Shown here: positions 14,190-24,982 of the stretch, piece by piece
How positions within the stretch are numbered: position 1 is the first letter of the stretch
Layout of the letters: every line of letters starts with the position of its first letter
Source of the DNA: Prostheceraeus crozeri
Taxonomy: Eukaryota; Platyhelminthes; Polycladida; Euryleptidae
Direction of reading: 5' to 3'
Assembly: GCA_907163375.1 (NCBI GenBank)
Contig: CAJQUW010004574.1
Location: 62,001 to 126,000 of the forward strand
DNA length: 64,000 nt
The notes under the pieces: generated by a model
Seen by the model: only the letters and a program-made list of their open reading frames with translations
What the model was told of the DNA's origin: nothing
Database searches by the model: none
Made by a program: the position numbers and the translations under genes

Positions 14190-14612
14190 ACGGAACCCGG
14201 ATTTTGGAAACACGAACTGGCCAGGCCTGGGCCGATCTGGTCGATGTTCATCTTTTTCCTTGACGTCCTCTCAAATTGAAACTTTATTTATGATGTGTTG
14301 ATGCACAACATAATCTAGCACAATTGGTTTGGTTTGTAGTCAATCTTCTCCTTAAGAGTTATTCTTACAATGGATTGAAATGACCAGCGCGCTGTGCATC
14401 GAAGCCACGAGAAACTATGTATTTTGCCTGAAGTGAGATGTGACATAATTTCACAGTATTGTATTAGTGGGATGAGTTAGTGATAATAAGAGAATTTTCC
14501 TTGCCGGTGCGAGTCATAATTACGGTTTGAATAGCAATCATGTGCTGCACATTTGAAATTACGAATACGTATAGTCACGAATATGGATACTCTTGCTTAC
14601 TAAATGTACATA
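14190..14612 (+). repeat. Dispersed repeat, copy 2
   Basis: Counterpart of 10860-11300. The mariner-like element at 14615 begins two bases after it. Strongly diverged, so old. Confidence 0.55.
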
Positions 14613-14614
14613 TA

Positions 14615-15640
14615 CAGGGTGAGTAAAAAATCATTTAAAGTTTGTGAAAAATCACTTTGAATGTCTCAACTTTGATTTCTTTCCTAAGCTGACTGATTCA
14701 ATTTCTATGCTTTTGTCTTCTGTTGTATAACATATCTATGCACCAGATTGATGCTCTAAGTTCAAAAAATTCTAATTCATATCATCGGACGAATGGTTCG
14801 AGTGAATATTTGAAGTCCGCTTCATTCAAGCCAAGAAATGGAAAGGAAGGCGAAACTTGTTGCATGGGCAGTTACATTCAACGTGTCTCATGCAATGAGA
14901 AACTACAAGGATGAATTTCATGAGGAAGCCCCACCTCTGACGACAGCCTATCGCTGGATAAAGAAATTCCTCACGTATGAGGATATCAATAAGCGTGAAG
15001 ATGAAAGTGGTCGTCCGGTGACGATACACGGTGTGCTACAGGTGACGATATTTCTTCTTCCATCTAGCCGATGATTGAAGACGACCCGAACGTTTCTACG
15101 GGTTGAATTAGTAGCACGCAGGGAGTTTCTCAAAGTAGCGTCGTTCATTGTCTTCGCAAGAAAAATTATCATCTCTATAAGCCAACCTTCCTCCAGGAAC
15201 TCTCTGATGACGATCACGACCGACGTCTCGATTTTTGTCAATGGATTGGATTTCTCAACAACGTGACCACCATTCTCATTTCCATCTCCGAATAGTTTTC
15301 TTCGACGAAGCTGTCTTCCATGTGAGCAGGAGTGTGAATAAGTATAATCTGCACTTTTGGACCAGTGACAACCATATAGTTTTCGTCGAAAAGCTTCATG
15401 ACCGGAGATCTGTCACTGTATGGGCCATGAAAGACCACACTGGAGTGCTGAGTCCTCTGGGGAGCGTTCAGAGACTGAGGGCTAAGAAATGCGAAGGAGC
15501 TGACAGCCTACATTCGAGAGGAAATGACTACTATTACATCTGACGCCTGTCGGAAGGCCCATGACTCATTTGTTCGGAGCTGCTATCTTTACATTCAGCA
15601 AGAAGGTGATCAATTTGTGTCGCTGTTGTAAGCACGACTT
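14615..15640 (+). mobile_element. Decayed mariner-like element, right end missing
   Basis: A TA (14613-14614) precedes CAGGGTGAGTAAAAAATC, a mariner-type end related to but distinct from the element at 22.2 kb. Decayed transposase reading frames follow. No matching inverted end was found to the right, so the copy is truncated or the end is eroded. It sits directly after a dispersed repeat (14190-14612). Confidence 0.7.
14838..15640 (+). pseudogene. Mariner transposase remnant with central deletion
   Basis: The first part reads RKAKLVAWAVTFNVSHAMRN through a RWIKKF and ESGRPVT (GRP) block, as in the N-terminal DNA-binding domain of the intact copy. Next come SQSSVVHCLRK, YKPTFLQELSDDD and then, in another frame, FFDEAVFHVSRSVNKYNLHFW, equivalent to the first-Asp block FSDEAIFHVTGKVNKHNVRIW of the intact copy. 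The blocks bearing the second and third catalytic Asp are absent: the sequence passes from the VLSPLG region (about 15460) almost at once to a C-terminal segment near ELTAYIREE and YIQQEGDQFVSLL. Several frameshifts and stops are present. This is a dead copy. Confidence 0.75.
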
Positions 15641-16465
15641 GTACATGTAAGAAGCATCTTTGCCCGGGTTCATAGCCGTTTGTTGTTGCATCTTATTGTA
15701 ACTTATATTAGATATCCCATTAAAAGCAAACGCTTCGCAAACGGTTCTCGAAACGTTTTTTTATTCCGTGGAAGCCTACATGAGAAAGTCAGGATCACTA
15801 TTTGAAAAAGCCTTCAGTATCAATTAAGCACGAGATAAATTCTTGGATGATCAGTTTGATAATGAGTAGAAAAGGATGCGTCATATGAAAAATGCACACC
15901 AACATCTCACACACGTGTAGACGGAACACTTGAGCTTAATCAACCTTTAGAATAAGATCGATGATTTTCAAGTGTGATCGAATGTGTCCATTGATAACAA
16001 ATGTCTTTCAATTTCACTGCTGGTAAAATGTGTAATTTCCGGTTCATACTGAATTGTACTTATATCATTGTATGCCAGTACCAACAGTTAGTTATACCAC
16101 TGTTTTCCAGCTTCATCACAGCAGGCAATCGTTTTTGCTTTTTTTATTTCGGAGTATTAGGCTGTCGCATGCTCATCATGTATATATGAGTGCACTATAT
16201 TTATGTATGTATATTCATTATCTCTAATTCAGTATTTAAAGACAAACTAGTGTCAAAATTCGCTTATGATTTCATTTCTTAAAAGCAAGTGTATGCAGCA
16301 GCTGTCAATTCCATCCGTATCCGGCACTGTGCAACGATTTGCCCTGGGATGCCGGAACGAATTTTGGGTAAAGGTGGCAAGAATGTTGAGGCAGCATAAT
16401 GAAATAAATTTCAATACCAAGAAGCTCAAACTTCTTAAGTCTTCCGCAATAGTGTTCCAGGGCAA

Positions 16466-17671
16466 TAGTGTTCGGCACGAGTAGCTACTCGAGTAGGTCT
16501 CCTCACTTTCAATGTTACTCGAGTGATTCCGAGTACTCGAAACAAAATAATTATGTGGCAGCTTTCACAACTAATTGCTTTGCCAGGAATCCACAAGGCA
16601 ATAAATCCTCTTCAACTTATTTCACTGTTTTCTTCATTAGAAATCAATAATTCTTAGATACAGTACAGCAAAGCAACCTATGACTACATGTACAATATCA
16701 TGCCGATCAGAGAATGTGATGATTTCTATTCGCTATGATTCCGATCGGTAATTACCGATTTCGTTGCACTGAAACTTTCAGCATGAGACAAAGCGATTGA
16801 AAGTGCCAGTTGTTTAGATAAAATTATTCGCCACATTTGCTGTCACTTAATATCTCGATAAGGTATGGCAAACAGAAAGACAAAGCATGCTAAGTAGGAA
16901 GAGAACAATTATGTCGCTTAGGTTGGGAGGCTTAGTTGTTATGAGCTCGCACTAAACTTGAAAGCATGTAAAATTGAAGATCGACTTTAGTCGTGAAAAA
17001 ATTCCGCGATGATTTGCACTTACCGCGCCTAAATGCAAATCATGAATTGTTCTGTGTCCATAGACATTGTTTATAAACAAATATACAATCATGCAGTGGT
17101 ATGTTCCATAAACATTACATGCACATCGAAATCAGAAAATTTGGAAAGTAATTTTATTTTAAGTTTTTCAATTAAACAAAGGGGATACATTCTCAAGTAC
17201 AGTATAAGCAGGTCCATGAAGCTATGAAGCTTCGCTGATTTTTATCTCAGAAGATAATGAGCATACATACAGCAGATTATTCATTATTTATTATATCAAA
17301 TAAAAAGCTCTAGTTATCTCAATGAGTTATTTTGAGAAGTAAATTGCCAAAACAAAATCTATAGTTGACCAATTGGCAAGAATTTCATAATGACAGCGAG
17401 GTAGTAAAGAGGAAAAACTTTATACAAGGCCGATTTTTGCAAATAGTGTTTAAAAGGTTATTATGCCTTCTATAATCGATCTTACTGGAGAACTTGAATT
17501 TGTAAGTCTACGTAGATGTACTTTAAGAATATGTAATTATGTATGTTTTTCGTAGAACTGCATCTCAGCCTATGAAATAGTGTATTGAATATTGTATACA
17601 TTGATATTTCATTCTAGTGGGCTACTCGAGTAATGCTCTAATAGTGGCCATTCGAGTAATGCCGAACACTA
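16466..17671. mobile_element. 1.2-kb non-autonomous TIR element
   Basis: The ends are TAGTGTTCGGCACGAGTAGC and, inverted, TAGTGTTCGGCATTACTCGA, followed by repeated ACTCGAGTA words at both sides. The end sequence resembles hAT-type ends, but no 8-bp duplication is seen (CAGGGCAA against ATACGTCC). The interior is AT-rich without a transposase. Confidence 0.65.
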
Positions 17672-18439
17672 ATACGTCCGTAAGTAGAAGGGACTTACGG
17701 AAACGGAAACGGGAAGCCTTCATTTTTGGCTCTTGTAGAAGTAAGCTCTTGTAGGTAAGGCCTCAATTGCAAGCTGCGTAAGAAGATGATTCATAGAGTT
17801 GTAATTCCGAGAAAAACGACTGAGTATTTCTGTTTCATGGGTGTACAAAGTTAACATTTACAGCATGTATCACCTAGAGTGATTTTTATTATCTATTATT
17901 GTATAGTGACGTATTTTATTATATACAATGCTTACTATACATGTACTGTATGCATAAGACATTCTAACAAGTGCTTATAAGCTTCCTTTGACATTAGCCA
18001 ATATTTTTTGTAATTGATGGACATAATTAATTATTTATTCTTAAAAAATGACTATTAGCTAAAATTGTCTAAACGTCAGTGTGATAACGCTAAACCCGTG
18101 ATCTTTTGGTGTAGGGGTCTAGAAGTGTACATGGGCATGCAGTCATGGCTTCGAGTTACTTATTTGATTGATATGCCATCTTGTCAATTAAAAAACTTAA
18201 AAACACTGGAGACTCATCGAATCTGCTGAATTTTTCAATACTAAAATGAGGTGACTGTTTATTCAAAATTAATTCGCCATTTCTGAAAACGTGTGAGCAA
18301 AGAAGATAGCTCTTTCATCAGAAATACTTCAATGAAAAATGAAAAAGAAAGAAGAATACTAATTCAAAGTAAAATCTCGAAAGCAATTGTAGTAATTTAA
18401 CTACACTTTTGCTCAATGACACCTATGATGCCCCCTTCG

Positions 18440-18785
18440 CTCCCCCTGTTCCGGCATCGCTGGAATTGCCTTACGAGATATCCGCTTGTCTAATGCTCGT
18501 GATGACGTCAGCTGTGATGCGTACCATTATCTGCAGGCGCCGCGTGCTGTGAATGAATAAGCCGATTTTACGAAGAAATACACTGAAGGCCAATGGGAAA
18601 AGTCACTTATGAATCAAAAGATGGACAGCACGAATGAAAGTGAACTTTGTCATAGTTTATATAAGCCCCCTCATATAAACAGTTGTTGACATGTAGAGAG
18701 CATAATTCATTTTGCTCGTAGTTTGCTCGTGAAGATACATTTTGATCAGATGCTAGAAGGCGATCCCCCATCAACTGTGTAAACA
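18440..18785 (+). repeat. Left outer arm of the nested complex
   Basis: Pairs with the right arm, for example CGCTTGTCTAATGCTCGTGA, TTGACATGTAGAGAGCATAA and TTTGATCAGATGCTAGAAGG against their near-inverses in 24.9-22.1 kb. Pairing is lost beyond CCCATCAA near 18773. Confidence 0.75.
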
Positions 18786-19482
18786 TTATGTGCATTTATA
18801 TACCTTTTTATGTCGACCTTAGCTAAATTTATCGATATCACGCTGCCTGCGAAATATTTGGATTTATTGCCGCACACAGAAGGATTCCATAGGCCATATC
18901 AGGAAAAGACTGAATTATCCCTCCCAGAAATTTATTGGTGAAATGTAAGGATAATAATAGTAAAAAATCACAAATGCCCGACGTTACGTGTACTCATGGA
19001 ACTCGTGTACATGTGTTCATGGAATTTTGGTGAATCAGATACATTGACAGTTAATGCTTATATAGGCCTAGCATGTATACAAATTAGCTATAAGTACCGT
19101 TCATCAACTCGTGTTTGCAGGTCATAGCAGCCTTGTGAGGGTCAATGACCTCAACTTCAGAAATCCGAGTACGGACAGGGTCAGTCTGACAGTCCAGGAA
19201 ATCAATACTAAAATCATCAGCATATAAAAGAGAATCAGGTTGATTATTGATAATGCATTTTTCAGAAATGGCACTCTTGTTATTCGAATCAATATTGCTC
19301 CTACGATGCTCATAAAAACGTTAATAGAAAGGCTGGTTTGTAGAGTCGATGAAGCCATCGTGACACTAAACTATACAGTGTAATTGAAACTATGCAGCAA
19401 AATACTAATTTGATAGAAATTCGCACATTTCGGTGCACTGACCCGATAACGGTGCAGGCAGAAGAACCGGTGCAACACAGCC

Positions 19483-19716
19483 CTAGTAATTGTCATTGCA
19501 AACAAAGTAGTTAGAGCTGTTAGGAGAAATACTTTTTGCGAGTACTGTATTTGAAGCCATTATGGCAATTCTTTTTTGTAGATCATTCATGCAAACTTCC
19601 GTATTTGTATCGTTAGAACAACGTTCTTTGATGTATTCAAAGCTGTTCGAAACGTGATTATTTTTAACAAATGACGGAACCCAACTATCAGCTTTCATAC
19701 CTACGATTGCGTGCAC
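19483..19716 (-). pseudogene. Unrecognised protein remnant, copy 1 (second inverted pair)
   Basis: The frame reads TSFVHAIVGMKADSW, then VKNNHVSNSFEYIKERCSND and NDLQKRIAIMASNTVLAK, ending at a stop near 19483. A related reading occurs in the other arm, which suggests the repeat once encoded a protein. No family was recognised; a transposon protein is the natural guess. Confidence 0.45.
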
Positions 19717-19925
19717 AAAAGACGTATATTCAACTATTTATGGCATGCAATTTTTCTAATGCACGACTTCTCAGTGGAAACTTTGCAGTCAGCCCCTTTT
19801 CTATCCTGGTTCAACATCAGAAAAGCTTCATCTTTTCAGAAACACTGTGGTTGTTTTGCTTAGCATGACACTTTTGAACAAATCGCACTTCCTGGTTGAT
19901 GTCCTGTCGCTATCGGAAGAATGTT
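19486..19925 (+). repeat. Second inverted pair, left arm
   Basis: Pairs with 20945-21480. The two arms diverge by many substitutions and several indels, so the duplication is old. Confidence 0.8.
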
Positions 19926-20430
19926 CAGAGCAAACGCGACTTTACTGAGACCGCTGAGACATCAATGATGCAGCCAGCGCTGTGTATGGCTGCCGTCCCT
20001 TATCACAGCTTACGTGATCACCGAGAATTGTTCGACGCGTGGCGAGAGCACTGGCCTCGTATTGCCAATCGACAGTGCTTAATCAGCTTATCTGATGCTC
20101 TAGCATGCATGCAGACCAACTTAAAAATTTGACCGGAATACACCTTTAAGTTGATTTAGCTTAGGGATTCCAAAATACCAAAAAATCTCAATCCCGGAAT
20201 TGGAATCCCTAATTTAGCTCTGTCGATTGGCAACTCGGGGCCAGTTCTCTCGCTACACGTCGAACAATTCTCGGTGATGACGTCAGCTGTGATACGGTGA
20301 CAATAAGGGACGGCAGCCATACACAGCGGTGGCTGCAGCACTGAGGTGTCAGTCGTCTCAGGTACTTTGAACATTCTTTCGATAGCGACAAGACATTAAA
20401 CAGGAAGTGCGATTTGTTCAAAGCACAGAA
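19873..20430. repeat. Third, tight inverted repeat (hairpin) at the centre
   Basis: Arms 19873-20100 and 20203-20430, with a perfect inner pair TTAGGGATTCCAA / TTGGAATCCCTAA (about 20161 and 20203) near the centre. The arms contain CAGC-CTGTGTATGGCTGCCG and are GC-richer than their surroundings. Confidence 0.75.
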
Positions 20431-20639
20431 TTAGACAGGTCGTCTCTTCTTCCGTTTGACTAGAAGGGAAACATTGGAACATGTAACGCAAATGAAATGG
20501 CACAATCTCCTGACTAAATACCATAGCAATCGAACAATAAGCAGCCAATTCAACATTAAAGACGCCAAATTGTGCAAAGTTTCAGTGACTGTTATCAACC
20601 AGATCACACAGCAAAGAGACACAGACGATGTCAAGTTCT

Positions 20640-20945
20640 ACAGAGTTGTTTGTGAACGTTTTTTCATGCGCCAGTTAACTTTTTTAAAAATGATCGGAGG
20701 GCCCAACATTATCGAGAGAACTTTTGCTCAATGATCTGAATTCTTCGAATCTGAAGGAGTCGTAGCGATTGGAGCATTTTAAAGGAATTCAGAGCAATTC
20801 GCAAGCGACTCACGACTATTTTTCCTATCTCTGTAAGGTATTAAAAATTTCTTTTTGCCCACTTATTAAGTTCCTGCATGTGCCATCTGTTTGAATCAGT
20901 TTGCACTTCTAGCAAAGTGATACGATTAAACAATCTAATTCTGTG
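20640..20945 (-). repeat. Dispersed repeat R, copy 1
   Basis: About 300 bases, direct repeat of 24983-25287. The best-kept part is around GCAAGCGACTCACGACTATT and the following 50 bases. On the minus strand both copies can be read as RLFNR-TLLEVQ, then MQEL-KW-KR, with a 3-base length difference between copies. No family recognised. Confidence 0.8.
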
Positions 20946-21480
20946 CTCTGAACATTCTTTCGATAGCGACAAGACATTAAACAGGAAGTGCGACTTGTTC
21001 AAAGAGGTCAAGAGCAACCACAGAAAATCTTAAAAGATGGAGCTTTTAAGATTTTTTACATGAACCAGGAGCGAAAAGGGGATGGCTGTAAAGCTTCCAC
21101 TGAGAAATCGCACATTAGAAAAATTGCATGCCATGAATAATTGAACATGCACGTCTTTTGTGCATACAATCGTAGGCGCTAGCATGAAAGCCGATAGTTG
21201 GGCTACGTCACTTTTTAAGAAAAATCACCTTTCGAACAGCCTAAAATACGTCAAAGAAAGGTGTTCTACCGATACCAGTATGAAAGCTAGTATAAATACT
21301 CTATAAAAAGACTTTGTGATAATGACTCCAAATACTATACTTGTAGACAATTGTCGTACAATGCAAATAAAGAGCGAATTTTTAGCCTCATCAGGAAAAA
21401 CAGAAAAGATCATCATTATCATCCCGCACTCTAAACAGCTTCCTAATTTGCAAAACGAATACCTTTGATGATCTGTCCTG
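20945..21480 (-). repeat. Second inverted pair, right arm
   Basis: Inverse of 19486-19925 and about 100 bases longer because of internal length differences. Shared stretches include GGCATGCAATTTTTCTAATG and CCCAACTATC-GCTTTCAT. Confidence 0.8.
21148..21468 (+). pseudogene. Unrecognised protein remnant, copy 2 (second inverted pair)
   Basis: Reads TSFVHTIVGASMKADSW, FKKNHLSNSLKYVKERCSTD, a TAA, then KDFVIMTPNTILV and a further open stretch to TGA near 21468. It aligns with copy 1 residue by residue across the first 40 positions, with two extra residues (A-S) gained as a whole-codon insertion. One internal stop is visible. Confidence 0.45.
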
Positions 21481-22221
21481 TCATGAGCTGAAACCAAAAG
21501 AAGCCTTGCTGAAGCAAGCTAAAAGTGCAACATGGGAGTATAATACAGATCACTAAAAATGACATTTATTCACCATGATTGTAAGATCCTTTGGATAGCG
21601 AAGTTTTACTTACTTTCGTGGTCACAACACGACGGTTTTTTAATTAAAAGTTTTGGATGACGCGGTCATCAGTGATATGTCGGTAAGTAGTGAAATAGGT
21701 CTACATAATCATATTCTTGGATTTAAAGATTAGAAACTACAAATAATACGAGTTCAGTATATGCAGAAAGTTACAGATTGATTGAAGAAGAATGAGAACC
21801 ATGCGTCAGGGCAAAGTCAACTAAAATCTTGAATTTAGTCGAAATTGATCATTTTTGGCGTAATAGCTTTGTAAGTATGTGCAATATATAGCCAGAAATT
21901 TTTTGCCCGACATTATGTTCTACATAAAAGCGACAAAGTAAAGCAAATGATTGTTTTATATGTCCGAACGGTGTGGCCAAAACATTACTTGAAATTGTTT
22001 TGAGGATCACAGCACAAAGAATCATTACGAAACAAGTGAATAGCCTTACTTATCATTAGCCATTCAATAACCAAATTTATCACATATAAGAGCACTCGCA
22101 TTCGGTCTTGCAGACATTGACAGGTAGTATGCATAGGCCTATTTGATGGGGAATCGCTTTCCAGCATCTGATCAAAATTCTGCTTCACGAGCAAACTAAA
22201 ATGATCTCACTGTATGATGTA

Positions 22222-22327
22222 CAGGGTGAACATAAAAGAATACCCCAACTTTAAAAATTTATAGTGACAAGACTAGGCAACGCACGAGGTTCGATGAGGT
22301 GTCATATGAAAGACGACGTTCTGAAGT
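22222..22327 (+). repeat. Left terminal inverted repeat of the DD41D mariner
   Basis: About 106 bases, from the CAGGGTGAAC terminus to GACGACGTTCTGAAGT. It matches the reverse complement of 23887-24008 along its length, apart from an ATT-rich expansion in the right copy. Long ends of this kind usually contain the transposase binding sites. Confidence 0.9.
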
Positions 22328-22546
22328 ATTTTTTACTACCAATGCAATGACTTAATTTCTTAAGTTTACAACAAAATTTTGATCATTAATTTTTGGCCAA
22401 AAATGCATGATATTTATTATTCATTTTACCGACAACTCTGTTGTAACTTTTTAAGTGTAAGTCTACCTTATTTCCATCAAGTATTTAATTAAATAAAAGA
22501 CGATTTTACGATACTAACCATTTGTATCATAGGCCCTATATAAACA

Positions 22547-23602
22547 TCACAAATGCTCAATATGGCCGCCCTCAGCAGCACAAACAACGTCCATTCGATA
22601 ATCAAACTCACGCCAGACGTTTTGCAACATTTCCGATGTCACAGATCGGATGGATGCTGTGATTCGAGATTTCAGTTCTTCTAAATTTGTCGGGAGTGGT
22701 GGCACATACACAGAATTCTTAATATATCCCCAAAGAAAAAAATCAGAAGGTGACAAGTCTGGGCTTCGCGATGGCCAACGATGAAGGGCTTTATCTGTAG
22801 ATGAATGACGTCCAATCCAGCGTTGAGGATAATGATCATTCAAGTACTGTCGGACTGATAGATGCCAGTGAGGCGGTGCCCCATCTTGCTGAAAGATAAA
22901 GTTTCCAGTATGTTCCTCTAATTGAGGCATCAACCGATGAACAAGCATCTCAAAGTACGAGGTACCTATTCCAGTAGAGTCCTCAAAAAAGAAAGGACCA
23001 AAAACCGTAGATTGCGAGATAGCACAGAACACGTTAACTTTCGGCGAGTCTCGTACAAGTTCCACAGATTCGTGAGGATTCTCAATTGACCATATACGTA
23101 CGTTGTGCTTGTTCACCTTCCCTGTCACGTGGAATATAGCTTCATCTGAGAATACGAGCTTCAAAATGAAAGAGACATCCAACTCAGTCTGTTCGAAGAT
23201 GAAATTGCAAAACTCCACTCTCTGTTCTGTATCACCACTTGTTAAAGCTTGTAGGTGCTGTAATTTGTACGGTTTCATATTCAAATCCTTTCGCAAAACC
23301 TTCCACACCGTAGATTGAGGCATTTGCAGTTCAAGGCTGGCACGACGAGTTGACTTTCGTGGACTTCGTAGAAAAGCACCGCGAGTACGCTCCACGCTCT
23401 CCTCCATCACTCTAGGTCTACCTGGGCTCTTGCCTTTACACAGGCATCCAGTCTCTACGAATTGTCGGTACCAACGTAGGATCTCTTTTCTATCAGGTGG
23501 GCTCACCCCAAACTGCAAACGAAAGGTGCGTTGAACAGTTGTTGTCGATTCAGATTTGCAGAATTGAATAACACAAAAGGCTTTCTGTTTCGCTGTAATC
23601 AT
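22547..23602 (-). CDS. Mariner transposase, DD41D catalytic spacing, intact frame
   Basis: A 351-residue enzyme that would bind the element's ends and cut and paste it at TA sites in the nucleus. Residues 1-110 form the paired helix-turn-helix DNA-binding region, with a GRPR motif at 61-64. The catalytic domain shows FSDEAIFHV (Asp153), QQDGAPPHW (Asp240) and RSPDLSPSDFF (Asp282). There are 41 residues between the second and third Asp, the spacing of the DD41D (rosa/Visitor-like) branch of Tc1/mariner. The downstream YIK-VPPLP-NLEEL block is typical. The ATG at 23602 precedes MITAKQKAFCVIQF, the usual start region, and no stop or frameshift is seen. Whether it is active cannot be read from sequence. 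Confidence 0.93.
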   Translation of the reverse strand: MITAKQKAFCVIQFCKSESTTTVQRTFRLQFGVSPPDRKEILRWYRQFVETGCLCKGKSPGRPRVMEESVERTRGAFLRSPRKSTRRASLELQMPQSTVWKVLRKDLNMKPYKLQHLQALTSGDTEQRVEFCNFIFEQTELDVSFILKLVFSDEAIFHVTGKVNKHNVRIWSIENPHESVELVRDSPKVNVFCAISQSTVFGPFFFEDSTGIGTSYFEMLVHRLMPQLEEHTGNFIFQQDGAPPHWHLSVRQYLNDHYPQRWIGRHSSTDKALHRWPSRSPDLSPSDFFLWGYIKNSVYVPPLPTNLEELKSRITASIRSVTSEMLQNVWREFDYRMDVVCAAEGGHIEHL

Positions 23603-23886
23603 GTTGGAGAATGATAAAAATGACTTATGGGTCTCGTAGAAAGTTTTAAATTAAGAGACGAGTCATTCGATCGCGATTGGTAACTAACTGATACGCATCA
23701 ATTCATGGAAATCCCAGAGGGATAACTTTAGATATTACTTAATGCAACATGCGTACCGGTATAGGAGTCCCACACGATCTAAAATTAAACTCAAGAAAGA
23801 CGATTATGTCAATCGATGGCCGACTGTGGTTTGAGAAAAGTAAATTTTACCTTAGCTGTGGTAGGACAAAGATGAACAAAGATGTA

Positions 23887-24008
23887 ACTTCAGAACGTCG
23901 TCTTACAAATGACACCTCACCGAACCTCGTGCGTTGCTTGAGGTTATTATTATTATTTATTGTCACAATAAATTTTTAAAGTTGGGGTATTCTTTTATGT
24001 TCACCCTG
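23887..24008 (-). repeat. Right terminal inverted repeat of the DD41D mariner
   Basis: About 122 bases, the inverse of the left end, longer because of a short ATT repeat (about 23945-23958). It lies about 285 bases upstream of the transposase start codon, so it may also carry the promoter. Confidence 0.9.
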
Positions 24009-24047
24009 TATATCATCAACTTATGCCCTCGACATGTCAACACCTAA

Positions 24048-24664
24048 GGGTACTTATGGGTTATCTCCCCCCGTGTTTTTAAATTTGTCTAAAAGCCGTA
24101 GAAATGAATCAATCGTCACAAAACTTTAAACACACGTAAGTGAGGATATTCTCTTGCCACATGCCAAATTTTGGGCAAATCGGATAAGTACTTTATAAAT
24201 TATGAGCGATAACTTGAAGTGCAGCGATGCCGGCAGCTTGATCTGACTTGTCAGTGACCTCTTCGTCTGAGCAGAAGGCAATTGGTCATTTCCCGACAAC
24301 TTGTGAAGCGATGATGACCAGGCCACATCCCTCACATTAATATGCTTCTTAGAAGGTGTGGCAAAGTAGTGGTTGTGGGAAGATTTCAAATGGTAGTGGA
24401 TGAGACGAAGAGGAAGAGAGAACAATGCTCACACGAGTAACAACGATGCGTCGAACAGACAAAGTCAGATCAAGCTGTTGACATCGCTACACTTTACGCT
24501 ATCGTCTCTAATGCAAGAAATACTTGTCTGATCTGCATAAAATTTTGTATGTAGGTAGAAAATATACTTAAGTACGTGCACCCGAAGGTTGGTGACGATT
24601 GATTCATTTTTGCTGATTTTAGACAAATTTGAAAACGTGGGGGGGAGATAACCCAGAAGTACCC
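24048..24664. mobile_element. 617-bp non-autonomous TIR element with 6-bp target duplication
   Basis: The ends read GGGTACTTATGGGTTATCTC and, inverted, GGGTACTTCTGGGTTATCTC, and pair over about 72 bases before decaying. Both sides are flanked by ACCTAA (24042-24047, 24665-24670). No transposase is recognised inside. The 6-bp duplication is unusual and does not match Tc1/mariner (TA), PIF/Harbinger (3 bp) or hAT (8 bp). It lies only 39 bases from the mariner's right end. Confidence 0.85.
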
Positions 24665-24905
24665 ACCTAAGTATAAGAAGGTTTGTAAACTAGGACGAAA
24701 TTCACCTTCATTCGTGACGCGTCCATGTTTTGATTCATAAATGACTGCTTTCCCATTGGCTTTTACTGTGCTTCTTCGTTCATTCACTGCACGCTACGCC
24801 TGCAGACAGTGGTTTTTATCACAACTGACGTCATCACGATCATTAGACAAGCAGACATCTCGTATAGCAAATTGTTGCAGTGTCGGATACGGATAGAAGT
24901 TGCAG
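24665..24905 (-). repeat. Right outer arm of the nested complex, distal part
   Basis: Inverse of roughly 18440-18680. The arm continues at 24009-24047 and 22140-22221 once the two inserted elements are removed, and the order of matches then agrees with the left arm. Confidence 0.72.
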
Positions 24906-24982
24906 CTGATGTGTAAACTTATCTTTAAGACAATAAAATCAAAAACGAACTTTACCCGGAGTACACCTCTAAGTTTTAAAAA

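Larger units (their letters stand above)
22222..24008 (-). mobile_element. Apparently complete Tc1/mariner element, DD41D type
   Basis: A 1787-bp element flanked by TA (22220-22221 and 24009-24010). Its inverted ends begin CAGGGTGAACATAAAAGAAT and continue for over 100 bp; the outer 49 bases of the two ends differ at one position that I can see. The inner part of the right end carries extra ATT units. A single uninterrupted transposase frame lies between, on the minus strand. It is inserted inside one arm of the older inverted-repeat complex, which makes it younger than that complex. Few changes between the ends and an intact frame suggest recent activity. Confidence 0.93.
18440..24905. repeat. 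Nested inverted-repeat complex
   Basis: The outer arms are 18440-18785 and, inverted, 24905-24665 continuing at 24047-24009 and 22221-22140; the mariner and the 617-bp element interrupt the right arm. Inside lie a second inverted pair (19486-19925 with 20945-21480) and a third, tighter one (19873-20100 with 20203-20430). A piece of about 58 bases around CGCACTTCCTG and CTATCGAAAGAATGTTC occurs three times. Arms 1 and 3 share a core around GATGACGTCAGCTGTGAT. The family is not recognised. Confidence 0.75.

Noticed and set aside
16253-16484. Overlapping open frames on both strands next to the TIR element
   Set aside because: Open frames on both strands with no motif; no support for a gene.
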